A stretch of DNA of 64,000 nt from Nitritalea halalkaliphila LW7 (lineage in GTDB: Bacteria > Bacteroidota > Bacteroidia > Cytophagales > Cyclobacteriaceae): assembly GCF_000265075.1 (NCBI RefSeq), contig NZ_AJYA01000005.1:80161-144160 (forward strand), in the 5' to 3' direction. Of this stretch, positions 32,062 to 43,032 are shown piece after piece (the stretch's first letter is position 1; each line of letters opens with the position of its first letter). The notes beneath the pieces are model-generated. The model was not told where the DNA came from. It worked only from the letters and a program-made list of their open reading frames with translations, and did not search any database. A program made the translations under genes and the position numbers.

Positions 32062-34404
32062 CTACTCCTCTTGGCGTAGCTGGGTTAGGCGAATGGCTCC
32101 GGCCTCAGGATCAGGAGCTGGCCAAGCGGCCATGATGGCTTTAAAACGCGACAAGCTCTGCTGGTTCTCTGGGCGATTTAAATTGTTAATAATCGACAGC
32201 TTCTCCCGAGAAGTAAGCCGCCAGTTCAGGGAAGCCCGCTGCACCTCCAGCTCATCAGCAGAATAGGTTCCACTAGGATTTCGATCCTTCAGGTAGCTGC
32301 TGGCCGCATACTCGAAAGGCACCCGCTCTATCGGAAAAGGCATCTGCTCGCGCATATAATTCAGCAGCGCCTCGTTATGCAGCGTCTGCACATTGTCCCA
32401 GTTGACTAAAACCCCACGCAAAGGCGTAAAGAACTTCTGGAGTAAGCCGCGCGACACAGTCTCTTCGATCTCTTCCACCTTCTCACTGTCGCGAATCGTC
32501 AGCAGCACCACGCCCGAGGTATTCGCCTCGATCCAGTCCTGAAAGGTGGCCACGAAGCGTAGTGCATCCTGAATCCCGAAATTATCCGACAACCCTGCGT
32601 CCATCGTCTCCATCCGCGGCAGGGTGGGTAGCTGAATATTCGGGGTCACATACGGAAAGGTCGCCGCCATCCTTAGAGCCGAACTAAACCGCAGCTCCTC
32701 CGCACCATAATCGGCAAAAAATCGCGTAAACGACACACCTTGCACCTTTTCTGACACCCCGGAACCCGCTAAAACTGCCGAAGAAGCCCCTAAATACCCC
32801 ATCGGGCTGGAGCTGATGATCAACTTTCGCCCATCATTGGTGATCAGCGGATTAATCGGCAGCAGCGGCAGCTCGGCACGCAGCTCCCCCTCCCGAAAAT
32901 GATGCAGCGGCACGTCCAGCAGCCCCTCCGTATTTTTATTCAGCTGCTGCTCGAAAGCAAAGCCCCTATCCTTCAGATAGCGCTTGCCCCCATACTCAAA
33001 ATGCTGCCTGCGGATCAAAATATCGTTTACCAGCAGTGTGAAAATAATCGGATTTAAGTTATCGGCCGCTATTTTTTCGCGGTAGCGGGTCTCCAGCAGC
33101 GGAAAAGCTAAAGGGTCCTCCAGGTGTGCCTGGTAAAGGGCCTTAAAATAAGCCGCTCCCACCAGCCCCCCGGAAGCTCCTGTGATCAGACGGGTATTGG
33201 CCATAAATTGGCCAGGGGCCAAAGTCTCCAGCTGCTGCAGCAAGTGAAAGGTCCACAGCGCGGCCCGCTGCCCTCCCCCACTGGTGGTAACGATAAGCAG
33301 CGGAGGGGGGCTGTCCGCCGGGTACTGGGCACGCCAGCGGTTTAAAATCTGCTCCGTATCCTCGCGGTCTGCACGCAGGTCCGCCTCCTGACTGGCCTCC
33401 GCGATGGCAGCCAAGTTGTAGACTTTGGGCGGGAGCCCGTAATCTAATCCGAAGGCCTCATGCGGTCGGTTCAGCCACTGCGTTTTACTCGCAAAATTAA
33501 AGAGCAGCAAAATGCCCACCACTGCCAGCGTAGTCCACTCCCGGAGCCAAAAAGAAAGTGCGCCCACAGCCATCATCAGCACCGTCAGCATCAGCAGCCC
33601 ACTGGCCGCAGCCGGAATCTGTAGCAGCGGCACCTCCCGCAGAAAGCCGAGTAGAAAAAGCAGGGTGAACAGCCCCACTTGGATCAGCACCAGATTCAGG
33701 TGATTCTGGTCGAACACACGGAGCAACTTGCCACTTTCGAAATCCCGCAAATCGCTCCGCACCGGCTCCCAGCGCCAGCCCCAGCTCAGAAAATGCGTCA
33801 CCCGGTAGCGCTCCCGCTTGCGGTCCTTATACTGCCGGAGGATATTGGCCCGCGGGATTTTGGTTTTTTTCAGGCGGCGCTCGACTTCGTCGGCAAAGAG
33901 GATGAAGAAGTGCTTGTTCGTAAAGCCGAAATACACGAAAAACAGGATAAAGGTCAGGAGCGATCCCAGCCCAAAACCCAAAAAGTGCACCCAGGGCGTG
34001 AGAGGACTCTCCGGAAGGTTTTGATACTGAAAGCGGATGAACTGAACGCAATACAGCAGATAAAAAATAAGTGGAATCAAGCCATTATTCACACAAAACT
34101 GCAGAAATGGCCTTTCGATAACGGCTAAAAACTTAAACTTGGCACCATCCAAAATGTACGTGGTCATGTGAAAGCCCATGGTGAACAGGGCCAGCGCGAT
34201 ACCTAAGATAAAGAAGCTTTGGAAAGAGACCGCATTCAAGTACTCAGGATCTAAAAATAAAAAAGGGATGCCGAGGATACCACCGAAGCGCTCAAATATA
34301 ATCAAAAATAGGAGGAGCCACAGCGCCAGCAGCAGTAGGTTCTTACGCAGATGCAAAAGCAGCAGCTGTATGGGAAAGGCATAGCGAAGACGTGGACGTG
34401 GCAT
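32062..34404 (-). CDS. Patatin-like phospholipase with membrane N-terminus
   Basis: A 780-residue protein whose N-terminal half (residues about 10-310) holds five to eight hydrophobic segments. The C-terminal half (about 355-700) is a patatin-type lipid acyl hydrolase. The oxyanion glycine loop is TTSGGGQRAAL, the nucleophile motif is TGASGGLVGA (G-x-S-x-G) and the catalytic Asp lies in METMDAGLSDNFG. This Ser-Asp dyad is complete. The substrate is presumably membrane phospholipid or another acyl ester. The frame is intact across 2.3 kb. It converges on the KefB-type gene with only 27 bases between stops and no clear terminator. Confidence 0.87.
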   Translation of the reverse strand: MPRPRLRYAFPIQLLLLHLRKNLLLLALWLLLFLIIFERFGGILGIPFLFLDPEYLNAVSFQSFFILGIALALFTMGFHMTTYILDGAKFKFLAVIERPFLQFCVNNGLIPLIFYLLYCVQFIRFQYQNLPESPLTPWVHFLGFGLGSLLTFILFFVYFGFTNKHFFILFADEVERRLKKTKIPRANILRQYKDRKRERYRVTHFLSWGWRWEPVRSDLRDFESGKLLRVFDQNHLNLVLIQVGLFTLLFLLGFLREVPLLQIPAAASGLLMLTVLMMAVGALSFWLREWTTLAVVGILLLFNFASKTQWLNRPHEAFGLDYGLPPKVYNLAAIAEASQEADLRADREDTEQILNRWRAQYPADSPPPLLIVTTSGGGQRAALWTFHLLQQLETLAPGQFMANTRLITGASGGLVGAAYFKALYQAHLEDPLAFPLLETRYREKIAADNLNPIIFTLLVNDILIRRQHFEYGGKRYLKDRGFAFEQQLNKNTEGLLDVPLHHFREGELRAELPLLPINPLITNDGRKLIISSSPMGYLGASSAVLAGSGVSEKVQGVSFTRFFADYGAEELRFSSALRMAATFPYVTPNIQLPTLPRMETMDAGLSDNFGIQDALRFVATFQDWIEANTSGVVLLTIRDSEKVEEIEETVSRGLLQKFFTPLRGVLVNWDNVQTLHNEALLNYMREQMPFPIERVPFEYAASSYLKDRNPSGTYSADELEVQRASLNWRLTSREKLSIINNLNRPENQQSLSRFKAIMAAWPAPDPEAGAIRLTQLRQEE
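33208..33222. repeat. Inverted repeat TTGGCC-AGG-GGCCAA
   Basis: A perfect 6+3+6 copy inside the patatin gene, read on the minus strand as Leu-Ala-Pro-Gly-Gln. Confidence 0.8.
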
Positions 34405-34615
34405 AGTAAGTTCATTTAAGGACGAGCGACTCCCTCTGCGCAGCAGCTTTCCTACCGAGAAAAGATAGGAAAAATACCGTTTAGTTTACAAGATATACGC
34501 ACTTTTTCCTCACTCGTTCCTAAAAAGCTCCGGTTTTCCAGGAAAAATGAGCAGAAAGGAGCCTTGCGGCGCTGCATGCTTTGGCCCCCGGCCAGAAAAA
34601 AAGGCGGCGGTCAGA

Positions 34616-34647
34616 TTTGGCAGCGCAGCCCAGAACCTGTACCTTCG
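34616..34647 (+). promoter_or_regulatory. Promoter of the DUF4494 gene
   Basis: TTTG at 34616-34619 and TACCTTCG at 34640-34647 (one mismatch to TAnnTTTG) are 20 bases apart, as expected for -33 and -7 elements of a Bacteroidota promoter. The ATG follows 23 bases later. The 266-base spacer with the divergent patatin gene otherwise shows only a near copy of the TTGGCC palindrome at 34581-34595. Confidence 0.55.
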
Positions 34648-34670
34648 TAGGCGATAAATTTTTACCCCTT

Positions 34671-35170
34671 ATGAGAACCTGGTTTTTATGTAAAGTCAAG
34701 TATGCCAAGGAAGATGAACAAGGCCTACTGAAGAATGTATCCGAGCAGTATCTGGTCGATGCCGTTTCCTTTACCGAGGCGGAAGCCGCATTTACGACAT
34801 GCTGGGCTCAGTGATTCGCGGGGATTTTCAGGTGACGAATATCAGCAAAAGCAATATCGTGGATGTCTTCTTCTACGAGGATATCGACCTCTGGCATAAA
34901 TGTAAGATCACTTACGTGGTAGCCGACGCAGATAGTGGTAAGGAAAAAAAGGTGACGCAGTACATGCTCGTGACCGCCATGGATGTGAAACAGGCTTACG
35001 AGCGCATTCATGAGAGCCTGAGCAATATGCTCGTGACCTTCCGCGTGCCCGATATTACGGAAAGCCCGATCGTGGAAATTTTCCCTTATGAACGTGAGGA
35101 CGAGGAGCTCCTGCCCCCTCCTCCGCCGAACCTAAGGCCCCTAAATGAGGGCGAAGGCAGTGCAGAGTAG
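34671..35170 (+). CDS. DUF4494 domain-containing protein (one frameshift)
   Basis: A small Bacteroidota-specific protein of unknown function. The start MRTWFLCKVKYAKEDEQG is typical of DUF4494. The frame fails near 34787, where GCC[C]GC has lost a C; with it restored the text reads FTEAEARIYDMLGSVIRGDF and the protein has 166 residues. The body contains DLWHKCKITYVVADADSGK and a Pro-rich, acidic tail. No signal peptide or membrane segment is seen, so it is probably cytoplasmic. A terminator follows. Confidence 0.85.
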
Positions 35171-35205
35171 CGCGGGCCAGCCTGCTAAACGTTTACATGC
35201 ATACG

Positions 35206-35253
35206 AAAAAAGGATGTTTCCGAGGCTTCAGCGCTCAGAGACATCCTTTTTTT
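35206..35253. terminator. Bidirectional terminator between DUF4494 and cusB
   Basis: AAAAAAGGATGT and ACATCCTTTTTT pair across a loop of about 22 bases, with A- and T-runs on both sides. It sits between the converging DUF4494 and cusB genes. Confidence 0.8.
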
Positions 35254-35293
35254 AGGCCTGTAGGGCTGTGCCCAGAGCATGTGGGCGGCGGTG

Positions 35294-36977
35294 CTAACGC
35301 ACCAAAAATTCCCGCGTCACCTCGCCACAGGTCATCATCTTTGACCCGAAATACGGGTTTTGGATCTTGGACTCCATGCTCAGCCAGGAGGCACCTTTAT
35401 CATCGAAAGCCATCGGACAATACTGTACATAGACTTTTTCAGCCGTGCCAAAACGCTCCACAGCAGCCAGCATGCTATCGGAGACCAGCTCGAAAAGGGC
35501 GCGCTGCTCCTCCACATCTCCTGTCTCCGCTAACTGCCGCAGCTGTCGCTTGAGAAAATCCTGCTGCCGCTTCCACCAGCCTGCTGCCGACTCTTCCAGA
35601 CCGGAGCCATCGAGGGCCTCCACCCGCTCACGTAGGCAGGCACCTTTTGGGCCGCCGCAGCAGCATCGGTGGCGACGAGCGCATCTTTCAGCGCCATGTA
35701 ACTGGCCACCACTTGGTCGAAGGCACTGGCGAAACCAGCATCCACCTCCACTGCCGTGTTTTCAGGACGAAGCATCAGGCTGTATTTACCCGTCAACTGT
35801 GCGGCTGCATCCACGGCGAAGGTTCCCTGCTTCACCACGCGATCGCCCTCTTCTATACCGGATAAAATCTCATAGGAATCCCCGAGCCGCTTGCCAAGCT
35901 TCACTTCCCGCATGCGGTAGGAAGGACTACTCACTCCCCCTTCTTGGACGAAGACCACCGAGCGTGGCCCAGACCAGAGCACTGCTGCGCGCGGCACCAC
36001 CAGGCCCTCTATGCCAGAAGCGCTAGCGACGGCTCGCACAAACATTTCCGGTTTCAGGCGACCTCCTGGATTAGCCAGCACCACACGGGCCGCCGCCGTC
36101 CGCGTTTGAGGATTCACGATAGGATCGATGTAGCTGATTTTGCCCTTCAGGCATCCCCAGGCGCTCCGCTTAGCTCCAGCTCCACCTCCGTACCTTCGCG
36201 CACGGCCGGCAAATCCTGCTCATAAACAGCCAGCATGGCCCAGACCGTGCTCAGGTCCACGATTTCAAAGAGCACGGTGCCTCGCGTGATAAAATCGCCT
36301 TCCGTGACGTTACGCACGGTCACGATGCCAGAAACATCCGCATAAATCGCTAAAACATCCTCCAGCTCTTCTCCACTTTCCAGGGCGTCGATTTGGTCTC
36401 CGGATAGCTTCCACAGCCGCAGTTTTTCGCGTACAGCCCGATAGAGCTCTGGCTGCTGGGCCTTCCGTGCTGCTGCCTGCCGCAGCTCCTGCTGGGCACT
36501 CAGGAGTTCCGGCGCGTATAATTTGGCCAGCAAGTCCCCCTTACGTACCTGTTGGCCCGTAAAGTTCACTGCCAGATGCTCCACGCGCGCACCGTAATTC
36601 GCTGCATAGCGACGGATTTCCTGTTCATTCGCCTGAATTTTTCCCGTCAGTGTGAGGCGTGCAGCTGCGGCACCCCGCACCACCTGTTCGGTTTCTACTC
36701 GTGCCAGCGCTGCCGCATCCTCGCTCATGGTGAGCAGGAAAGGATCATCATTATCCATTCCTTTAAACTGGGACATCGGCACCAGGTCCATGCCGCAGAT
36801 CGGGCACTGACCAGGCTCGTTTTGGCGGATGTGTGGGTGCATGGGCGAGATCCACATGCCTGCATCCCCTTCCTCTTCGGCCACCTCTTCTGAGCCGCCC
36901 CCTAGCAGCATGCCGAAGCCTGCGCCGAGAATAAAGACCACTAAAAAGCCTGCAATAATTTTTGTATTTACTTTCAT
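35294..36977 (-). CDS. cusB: Heavy-metal efflux periplasmic adaptor CusB (two frameshifts)
   Basis: The membrane-fusion subunit links the CusA pump to the outer-membrane channel. Frame breaks at about 36151 (GCC[C]TG) and 35634 (GCC[C]TA) each lack one C; restored, the protein has 561 residues. It starts MKVNTKIIAGFLVVFILG (membrane anchor). A heavy-metal-binding domain follows at about residues 50-80 (MHPHIRQNEPGQCPICGMD). The barrel-sandwich and beta-barrel domains come next (VRKGDLLAKLYAPELLSAQ, VNPQTRTAAARVVLAN). The last about 150 residues are a DUF3347-like metal-associated domain (VQYCPMAFDDKGASW, then MMTCGEVTREF). Cys, Met and His placement fits Cu(I)/Ag(I). It begins two bases after the cusC stop. 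Confidence 0.92.
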
Positions 36978-36978
36978 C

Positions 36979-38460
36979 TTATTTTCCTGTATGTTTTGCC
37001 GCCAGGCGCTCATAGGCCGCCCGCACTTTTTCTACTGCCACTTCTGCTTCGATACGCTGCGCCTGATAGCTCAGGAGCTCCTGCTGGATATTGACCACTT
37101 CAGACAAGCTTCCGGCATTCCCGATGAGTGCTGTTCCTGCCCAATTTAGCGCCTCCTCTAAGAGGGCTACCTGATCCGCTAAAAGCCGCAGCCTGCGCTC
37201 CGCCTCTTGCTTGTCGCGATGCAGGCTTTGGAAGGAAAGGAAAAGCTCCTGCCGCACCTGATCCTGCTGCAAGGCGAGTGCTCCCGCCTCTTCCCGTGCC
37301 GCTGCGGCCTTCGCTTTATACTTGCGCCGATACAGCGGCAGGTTCAGCGAGACCATGGGCATCACCATGTTGTTTCCCATGCCCATGGGCACAAACATCC
37401 CCCCTTCCGGGCCAGGTGCCCCCATTTCAGGTCTTGGGCTAAAAACCATGTAATTCACCCCCAGCCCGATCATGGGTGCCCCTTCCAGGCGTGCCATTTT
37501 CACCTCCTGCTCGCGGGCAAGCTGCTCTTTGGCCAGCATGGCCAGCATGGGATTCGCCTCCAAAACCTCCAGAGGAAGCTCCTGCGCATCGGGCAGCATC
37601 CAGCGCGTCCCCGCAGGTCCTAGGGAGGCCTGCACCGGCACTGCCTCTTCACGTCCCAGCAGGGTACCGATCTGGAAATACGCCAGCTCCAGGTCATCTT
37701 GACGCTGTTCCAGTGCACTTTCTAAGGCCATCCGCTGCATGCGCAAGCGCAAAATTGCGGAGTAGGCCCCCGAGCCGGCTCCTGCCTCCATCCCTCCCAT
37801 GCCAGCACCTCCGGAAGCAGCACCTGAGGCGCTCGTGGCCGGAGCCGCTCCCATGCTGCCCATGCCCCCCATAGCAGAGCTCGCCGAGGACGCCCGACCC
37901 CGAAGCGGGCAAAGCCTCGCTGAGGCGCTGGCCGCTGCCAAAGCCCCATCACCGCCCTGCAGACGGATAAGCGCCAGCTCCTCCAAAGCCTTTAGCAGGG
38001 CTAAATTCTGCTCATCTAAATCCTGTAAGGCCTGCAAGCGATATATCTCCAAATAACTGATTTCGAGCGCATAGGCGACTTCCGTAAGCACCTCTCGGTA
38101 AGCAGCATGCACCGCCTCGGCCATAGCCGCTGCCTCCGCCTTTTCAGCCTTCAGCATCCCGAACCAGGGGAACATTTGCATAAGGCTACCCTCACCGCGC
38201 TGATCCCCCATCAGCAGTTCCATCGGGCGCGTAAACACCCCCACCTGCAGCTCTGGATCCGGTAAAAAACCCGCTGCACCTGCACGCTCTAAGGCCGCTC
38301 GATGCCGCTGCGCTGCGGCTTTGGCCTGAGGGTTCTCCCGAAGCGCCTCCTCCAGAAGCATCTGAAAATCCTGCCCCCGGGCGGGAAACTGGAACAGCAC
38401 GAGCCCCAGCATCAGGAGCCTTAGGCCTCCCGGCCAAAATAAACGAAGCTTATTTTTCAT
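36979..38460 (-). CDS. TolC family outer-membrane efflux protein (CusC-like)
   Basis: The outer-membrane channel of the Cus pump, 493 residues with a signal peptide (about 1-29) and two helical OEP repeats (about 31-260 and 285-485). The NMVMPMVSLNLPLYRRKYKA segment is typical of the metal-efflux TolC branch in Bacteroidota. An unusual insertion of about 57 residues rich in Met, Gly, Ser and Ala (about 175-231; 37768-37938) sits in the first repeat where relatives go directly from the helix into LRLRMQ. The frame is intact. Its ATG overlaps the end of cusA by 11 bases, and it ends two bases before cusB starts. Confidence 0.92.
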   Translation of the reverse strand: MKNKLRLFWPGGLRLLMLGLVLFQFPARGQDFQMLLEEALRENPQAKAAAQRHRAALERAGAAGFLPDPELQVGVFTRPMELLMGDQRGEGSLMQMFPWFGMLKAEKAEAAAMAEAVHAAYREVLTEVAYALEISYLEIYRLQALQDLDEQNLALLKALEELALIRLQGGDGALAAASASARLCPLRGRASSASSAMGGMGSMGAAPATSASGAASGGAGMGGMEAGAGSGAYSAILRLRMQRMALESALEQRQDDLELAYFQIGTLLGREEAVPVQASLGPAGTRWMLPDAQELPLEVLEANPMLAMLAKEQLAREQEVKMARLEGAPMIGLGVNYMVFSPRPEMGAPGPEGGMFVPMGMGNNMVMPMVSLNLPLYRRKYKAKAAAAREEAGALALQQDQVRQELFLSFQSLHRDKQEAERRLRLLADQVALLEEALNWAGTALIGNAGSLSEVVNIQQELLSYQAQRIEAEVAVEKVRAAYERLAAKHTGK

Positions 38461-41400
38461 CTTGCCACCTCCATTTCAATTCTTGATAAAAACCATACAA
38501 AACAGGCACTATAAACAAGCTGATCAGCGCCACCGCCATCCCACCGAAAGCCGGAATCGCCATGGGGATCATGATGTCCGCACCACGCCCAGAAGAGCTC
38601 AGCACGGGCAGTAGCGCCAGCAGGGTCGTCGCCGTGGTCATCAGGCAGGGACGCACACGCTTCAAGCCTGCCGCTACCACCGCCTCGCGGATTTCCTCCC
38701 GCGACTGGGGCTTGAGTTTGTCGAAACTTTGCTTCAAGTAGGTCCCCATCACCACACCGTCGTCCGTCGCTATACCGAAAAGTGCGATAAAGCCCACCCA
38801 TACAGCTACAGAAAGATTAAACTGCTGCATTTGAAACAGGTCGCGCAAATTAGTACCCAGCACCTCCACATTTAGAAAGCCCTCCTGGCCATACAAGTAA
38901 AGCATGATAAAGCCCCCAGCAAAGGCCATCGCGATGGAGGTGAAAATCATCAGACTGAGCGCCGTGCTGCGGAACTGCAGGTAGAGAATCAGGAAAATCA
39001 CCGCCAGCGAGAGGGGAATCACCAGCTGCAGGCGCTGCTGTGCTCGAACCTGGTTTTCATAACTCCCGGAAAAGACGAAGCGCACGCCGGCAGGCACCTG
39101 CAAGTCACCGCTTTGGATCTTTTCGTCTAACAGGCGCTGGGCATCTTCCACCACCTCGACTTCTGCATAGCCCGCACGACGGTCGAACATGACATAGCCC
39201 ACTAAAAAGGTGTCTTCTCCCCGAATCATCATCGGCCCGGGCGGAAGCGAATCTCCGCCAGCTGCCCCAGCGGCACATGCGCGCCACTCGGCGTCGGCAC
39301 CAACAGATCACGCAGGCGATCTGGATCATCTCGGTACTCACGGGCATAGCGCAGACGGATGGCATAGCGCTCCCGGCCTTCCACGGTAGTAGAGACGGCC
39401 ATGCCTCCTATCGCCAGCTCGATAAACTCCTGGATCTCTGTCATGCTGAGCCCGAAGCGTGCGATTTCCCTACGGTCAGGGGCCACCTCGATGTACGGCT
39501 TGCCCAGAGAGCGATCCGCAAAAACCGCCTCGGCCTTCACGCCCGGCACCTCACGCAGGGCGGACTCCAGCTCCAAGCTAAAGGCTTCGATCGTCTCCAG
39601 ATCAGGGCCATACACTTTCATGCCCATAGGCGCACGCATCCCCGTCTGCAGCATCACCAGGCGCGTCTCGATCGGCTGCAGACGTGGCGCTGCCGTCACA
39701 CCAGGAATATCCGATGTAGCATGCTGAATCTCGTACCAGATGTCATCGGGACTGCGAATATGATCCCGCCACTGCCGGTAAAAACGCCCCTTTTCAGGAT
39801 CCGCGATCAAATAACGCGGCAGATCTGCCAGAATCTCCCGTCGCAGCTCCTGATCCACATAGCGCACATGCTCATCCCAGATGAGCCCCGAAACGCGGTC
39901 ATGCCAGTACGCCTTACCTCCATAGCGTAATGGAAAGAATCCATCTTCATCCACCTGAAACCGAAGCTTGCGCCCCTCCACATCTTGGAGGTATTCCGAC
40001 TTGTAGTTGATAATATTTTCGTACATGGAAAGCGGCGCCGGATCCAGTGGACTCTCTGCCCGACCGGCCTTGCCCACTACCATTTCCACCTCGGGAATCG
40101 CCTGCACGAGCAGGTCCAGCTGGCGCAAAATCTCCCGGTTGGCCTCCACCCCACTATGCGGCATGGCAGAAGGCATCAGCAGGAAAGCCCCCTCATCCAG
40201 GGCAGGCATAAATTCATTGCCCATACCCGGAAAGCGTTTGGCTGTCTTTTTATACCAAGATGCATCCGAAGGCTCCGCGCCGGTACTTTGCCAAAGGCGT
40301 GGGAAACCCAGCCACATCAGCAGCGCCAGTCCCATGATACTTAATGGCAGCAGCATAAAGAGGAGCGCATGGCGCAAAAACAAGCGCAGCAGCCGCTCAT
40401 AAACACGTAAAAACAGGGCAAACCCACCTAAAACTAGGCCTAAAATCAAAACGATAAAAAAGAAACTGGCCAAAAGGCTATTCTCAGGCCCCAGCGGCCG
40501 CCATGCCTCCGCCAGCAAGGTGGAGACAGTCAAAAGACCAATGCCTAAGGCCACAGGATTCTGGTAGGCACGATACGCCTCTAAACGTGGACTCAGCAGC
40601 GGCAAAAGTTGATTCACTCCTAAAAGCAGCAGAATAACCCCTACCCAAAAGGAAATAAATAGCCCCGCCACACCCAAAAGCAGCAGCACCGCCGGTCCCA
40701 TCCAGCGCCACTTCGGACTGCGCAGGCGACTGCCCAAAACCCAATGCGCCAGCGCCGGCATGATGAGCAGCGTAAAGAAAAGCGCCGCGATCAGTGCGAA
40801 GGTTTTCGTATAGGCCAGCGGCCCGAAAAGCTTGCCTTCCGCTGCCTGCAGGGTAAACACCGGCAAAAAGCTAATGATCGTGGTCATCACGGCCGTTAAA
40901 ATCGCTCCACTCACCTCTGTCGTAGCGCGAAGTACCAGCTGCAGGCGATCTTCTACCCGGTCTTTCGCCTCCTCCAGGTGACGCAAAATATTTTCATTCA
41001 AGATAATCCCTAAATCCACCATCGTCCCGATCGCAATCGCAATTCCGCTAAGGGCCACGATATTCGCATCCACCTGCACGTACTTCATCAAAATAAAGCA
41101 CATCAGCACGGCCAGGGGCAGCAGCGCTGCAATAAGCAAGCTGGCACGCAGGTGGCCCACCATCACCATGATCACGATGATGGTAAGCAGCATCTGCAGG
41201 CTGATTGCCTCATTAAGGGTGTAAAGTGTCTCTTTAATCAAGCCCGAACGATCGTAAAACGGCACCAGCTGCACCTTAGAAATCGTTCCATCGGCCAACT
41301 GCTTGGAGGGCAAGCCTGGACTAATTTCAGCGATTTTTTCTTTCACCGCTTCGATTACCTTCAGCGGATTATCTCCATAACGCGCGACCACCACGCCGCC

Positions 41401-42309
41401 GACCGTTTCTGCCCCACCCTTATCCAGGATGGCACGCTCCGCCCGACTGGATGGCCCTAACTGTACGCGAGCCACATCTTGCACACGCAGCGGAACGCCC
41501 TCCACCACGCGAAGCACTGCCTCTTCGATATCCTCGAGACGCTTCACATAGCCCAAGCCACGGATGATGTATTCCACCTGATTTACCTCCATGGTATTGG
41601 CCCCCACGTCTAAGTTGGAACCCCGCACCGCCTCCATGACTTGCATCAGGCTTACCCCATGCTCCCGCATGGCCACGGGATCTAACTCCACTTGGTACTC
41701 GCGCACGTGGCCTCCAATGCTGGCCACCTCAGCCACCCCAGGAGTACCCGCGAGGGCATAGCGGACAAAATAATCTTGGATACTGCGCAGCTCGTGAAGC
41801 TCCCAGCCACCCGTGGGTTTACCGGAGGCATCTTGGCCTTCTAGGGTGTAAAAAAACACCTGCCCCAAGCCTGTAGCGTCAGGTCCAAGCTGAGGGGTCA
41901 CCCCCTCGGGAAGTAGATTCGCCGGCAGCGCATTTAACTTTTCAAGGATGCGGGAGCGGCTCCAGTAAAAGTCCACATCGTCTTCGAAGATGATGTAAAT
42001 GGACGAAAAGCCAAACATGGAGGTGGAGCGCGTCACTTTCACGCCCGGCACACCCAGAAGTACAGAAGTAAGCGGATAGGTAATCTGATCCTCCACATCT
42101 TGCGGAGAACGGCCCATCCACTCCGTGTACACGATTTGTTGATTCTCCCCGATGTCCGGGATAGCATCCACAGGAACAGGGTCGCTGGGTAGAAACGGTA
42201 CCTGCCAGCCGAAAGGCGCCACGACGATCCCCCAAAGGGTGAGTAGCACCAAAAGCATGACCGTCACCAGCTTTTGGGTCAGGAAAAACTTAATGATTTT
42301 AGATAACAT
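38450..42309 (-). CDS. cusA: Heavy-metal efflux RND transporter CusA (one frameshift)
   Basis: The inner-membrane RND pump that drives Cu(I)/Ag(I) or related metal export using protons. The frame breaks near 39234 (GGC[C]CG); restored it has 1286 residues. It shows the CzcA/CusA start, the IPDIGENQQIVYTEW motif, the ALSGIAIAIGTMVDLGIIL helix with its charged Asp, and the second-half LFGIATDDGVVMGTYLKQ. Extra hydrophobic helices at about 540-680 enlarge it relative to the E. coli protein (about 1047); Bacteroidota members commonly carry them. It is the first gene of the cusA-cusC-cusB operon, and a Cys-rich HYC_CC_PP gene precedes it. Confidence 0.93.
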
Positions 42310-42460
42310 ACATTGATTTTAATAGCCACAGAAAAGAAGCAGAGGCGGAAAAGCAGCACATACTTGGATAACATATACCCGTACAGGGCATGTCTCCAAA
42401 CGAGGGCACTGCCCGAAAATGAGCTCGCACCAGGCAGCCCATTCGCCAAAAAAAATCGTG

Positions 42461-42862
42461 CTAAATCAAAAATACGCCATGCTGCACATGCAGACGCGGA
42501 CGGTTTTGGCCCCAGTAATGCTCGTCAACAGGGGAACTTGGCTGGGAGCCAAAGGTGAAAATGACAGCACTCCCTACACGCGCATGTAGCCAAAACCCAA
42601 AGCTCCAATCAACAGGAAACACCAGCGTCTCACTGGTAAAGGCTTCGCTACTAGGCACCACATGGAGCCGATTCGGCTGCTCCACATGAGAGACATCCTC
42701 ACAGCAGGGCATCGGGCTTTCTGCCTCTGGGCAACAGGTTTTCTGCTCGGCATACAGATTTATGCGCTTAAAATCCTCTCCACAGAAATGCATGGAGTAG
42801 CTCATTCCCGCATGGAAGAGGGAATAAATGAGGAGTAGCGCTATTTTTACCGAAGCTCGCAT
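42461..42862 (-). CDS. HYC_CC_PP family Cys-rich protein
   Basis: A small exported Bacteroidota protein of 133 residues named for its conserved His-x-Cys, Cys-Cys and Pro residues. I chose the ATG at 42862 (MRASVKIALLLIYSLFHAG, a signal peptide); an open frame extends further upstream but without homology. The mature start has SYSMHFCGEDFK, then KTCCPEAE and PCCEDVSH, which could bind a soft metal. Lying just upstream of cusA on the same strand (152-base gap), it is probably part of the same metal response. The exact role is unknown. Confidence 0.75.
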   Translation of the reverse strand: MRASVKIALLLIYSLFHAGMSYSMHFCGEDFKRINLYAEQKTCCPEAESPMPCCEDVSHVEQPNRLHVVPSSEAFTSETLVFPVDWSFGFWLHARVGSAVIFTFGSQPSSPVDEHYWGQNRPRLHVQHGVFLI

Positions 42863-43032
42863 AGAATTACCGAACGTAACGGTACAAAGAACGAAAAGTT
42901 GCCTCCAGCATCGGTATAGAATTTTTGATTTTTTTTTATATCCACGGCAGGTCGCGCCTTCAGCGCAAAAGGAATTTGGAATTTCCTCCGAAATGCTGCT
43001 GTTTTGTAAGGCCAATGATACGGCCCCCTTCT

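Noticed and set aside
37128..38056. Several plus-strand ORFs opposite the cusC-like gene
   Set aside because: GC-rich antisense shadows with Pro/Ala/Ser-rich composition and no recognisable domains.
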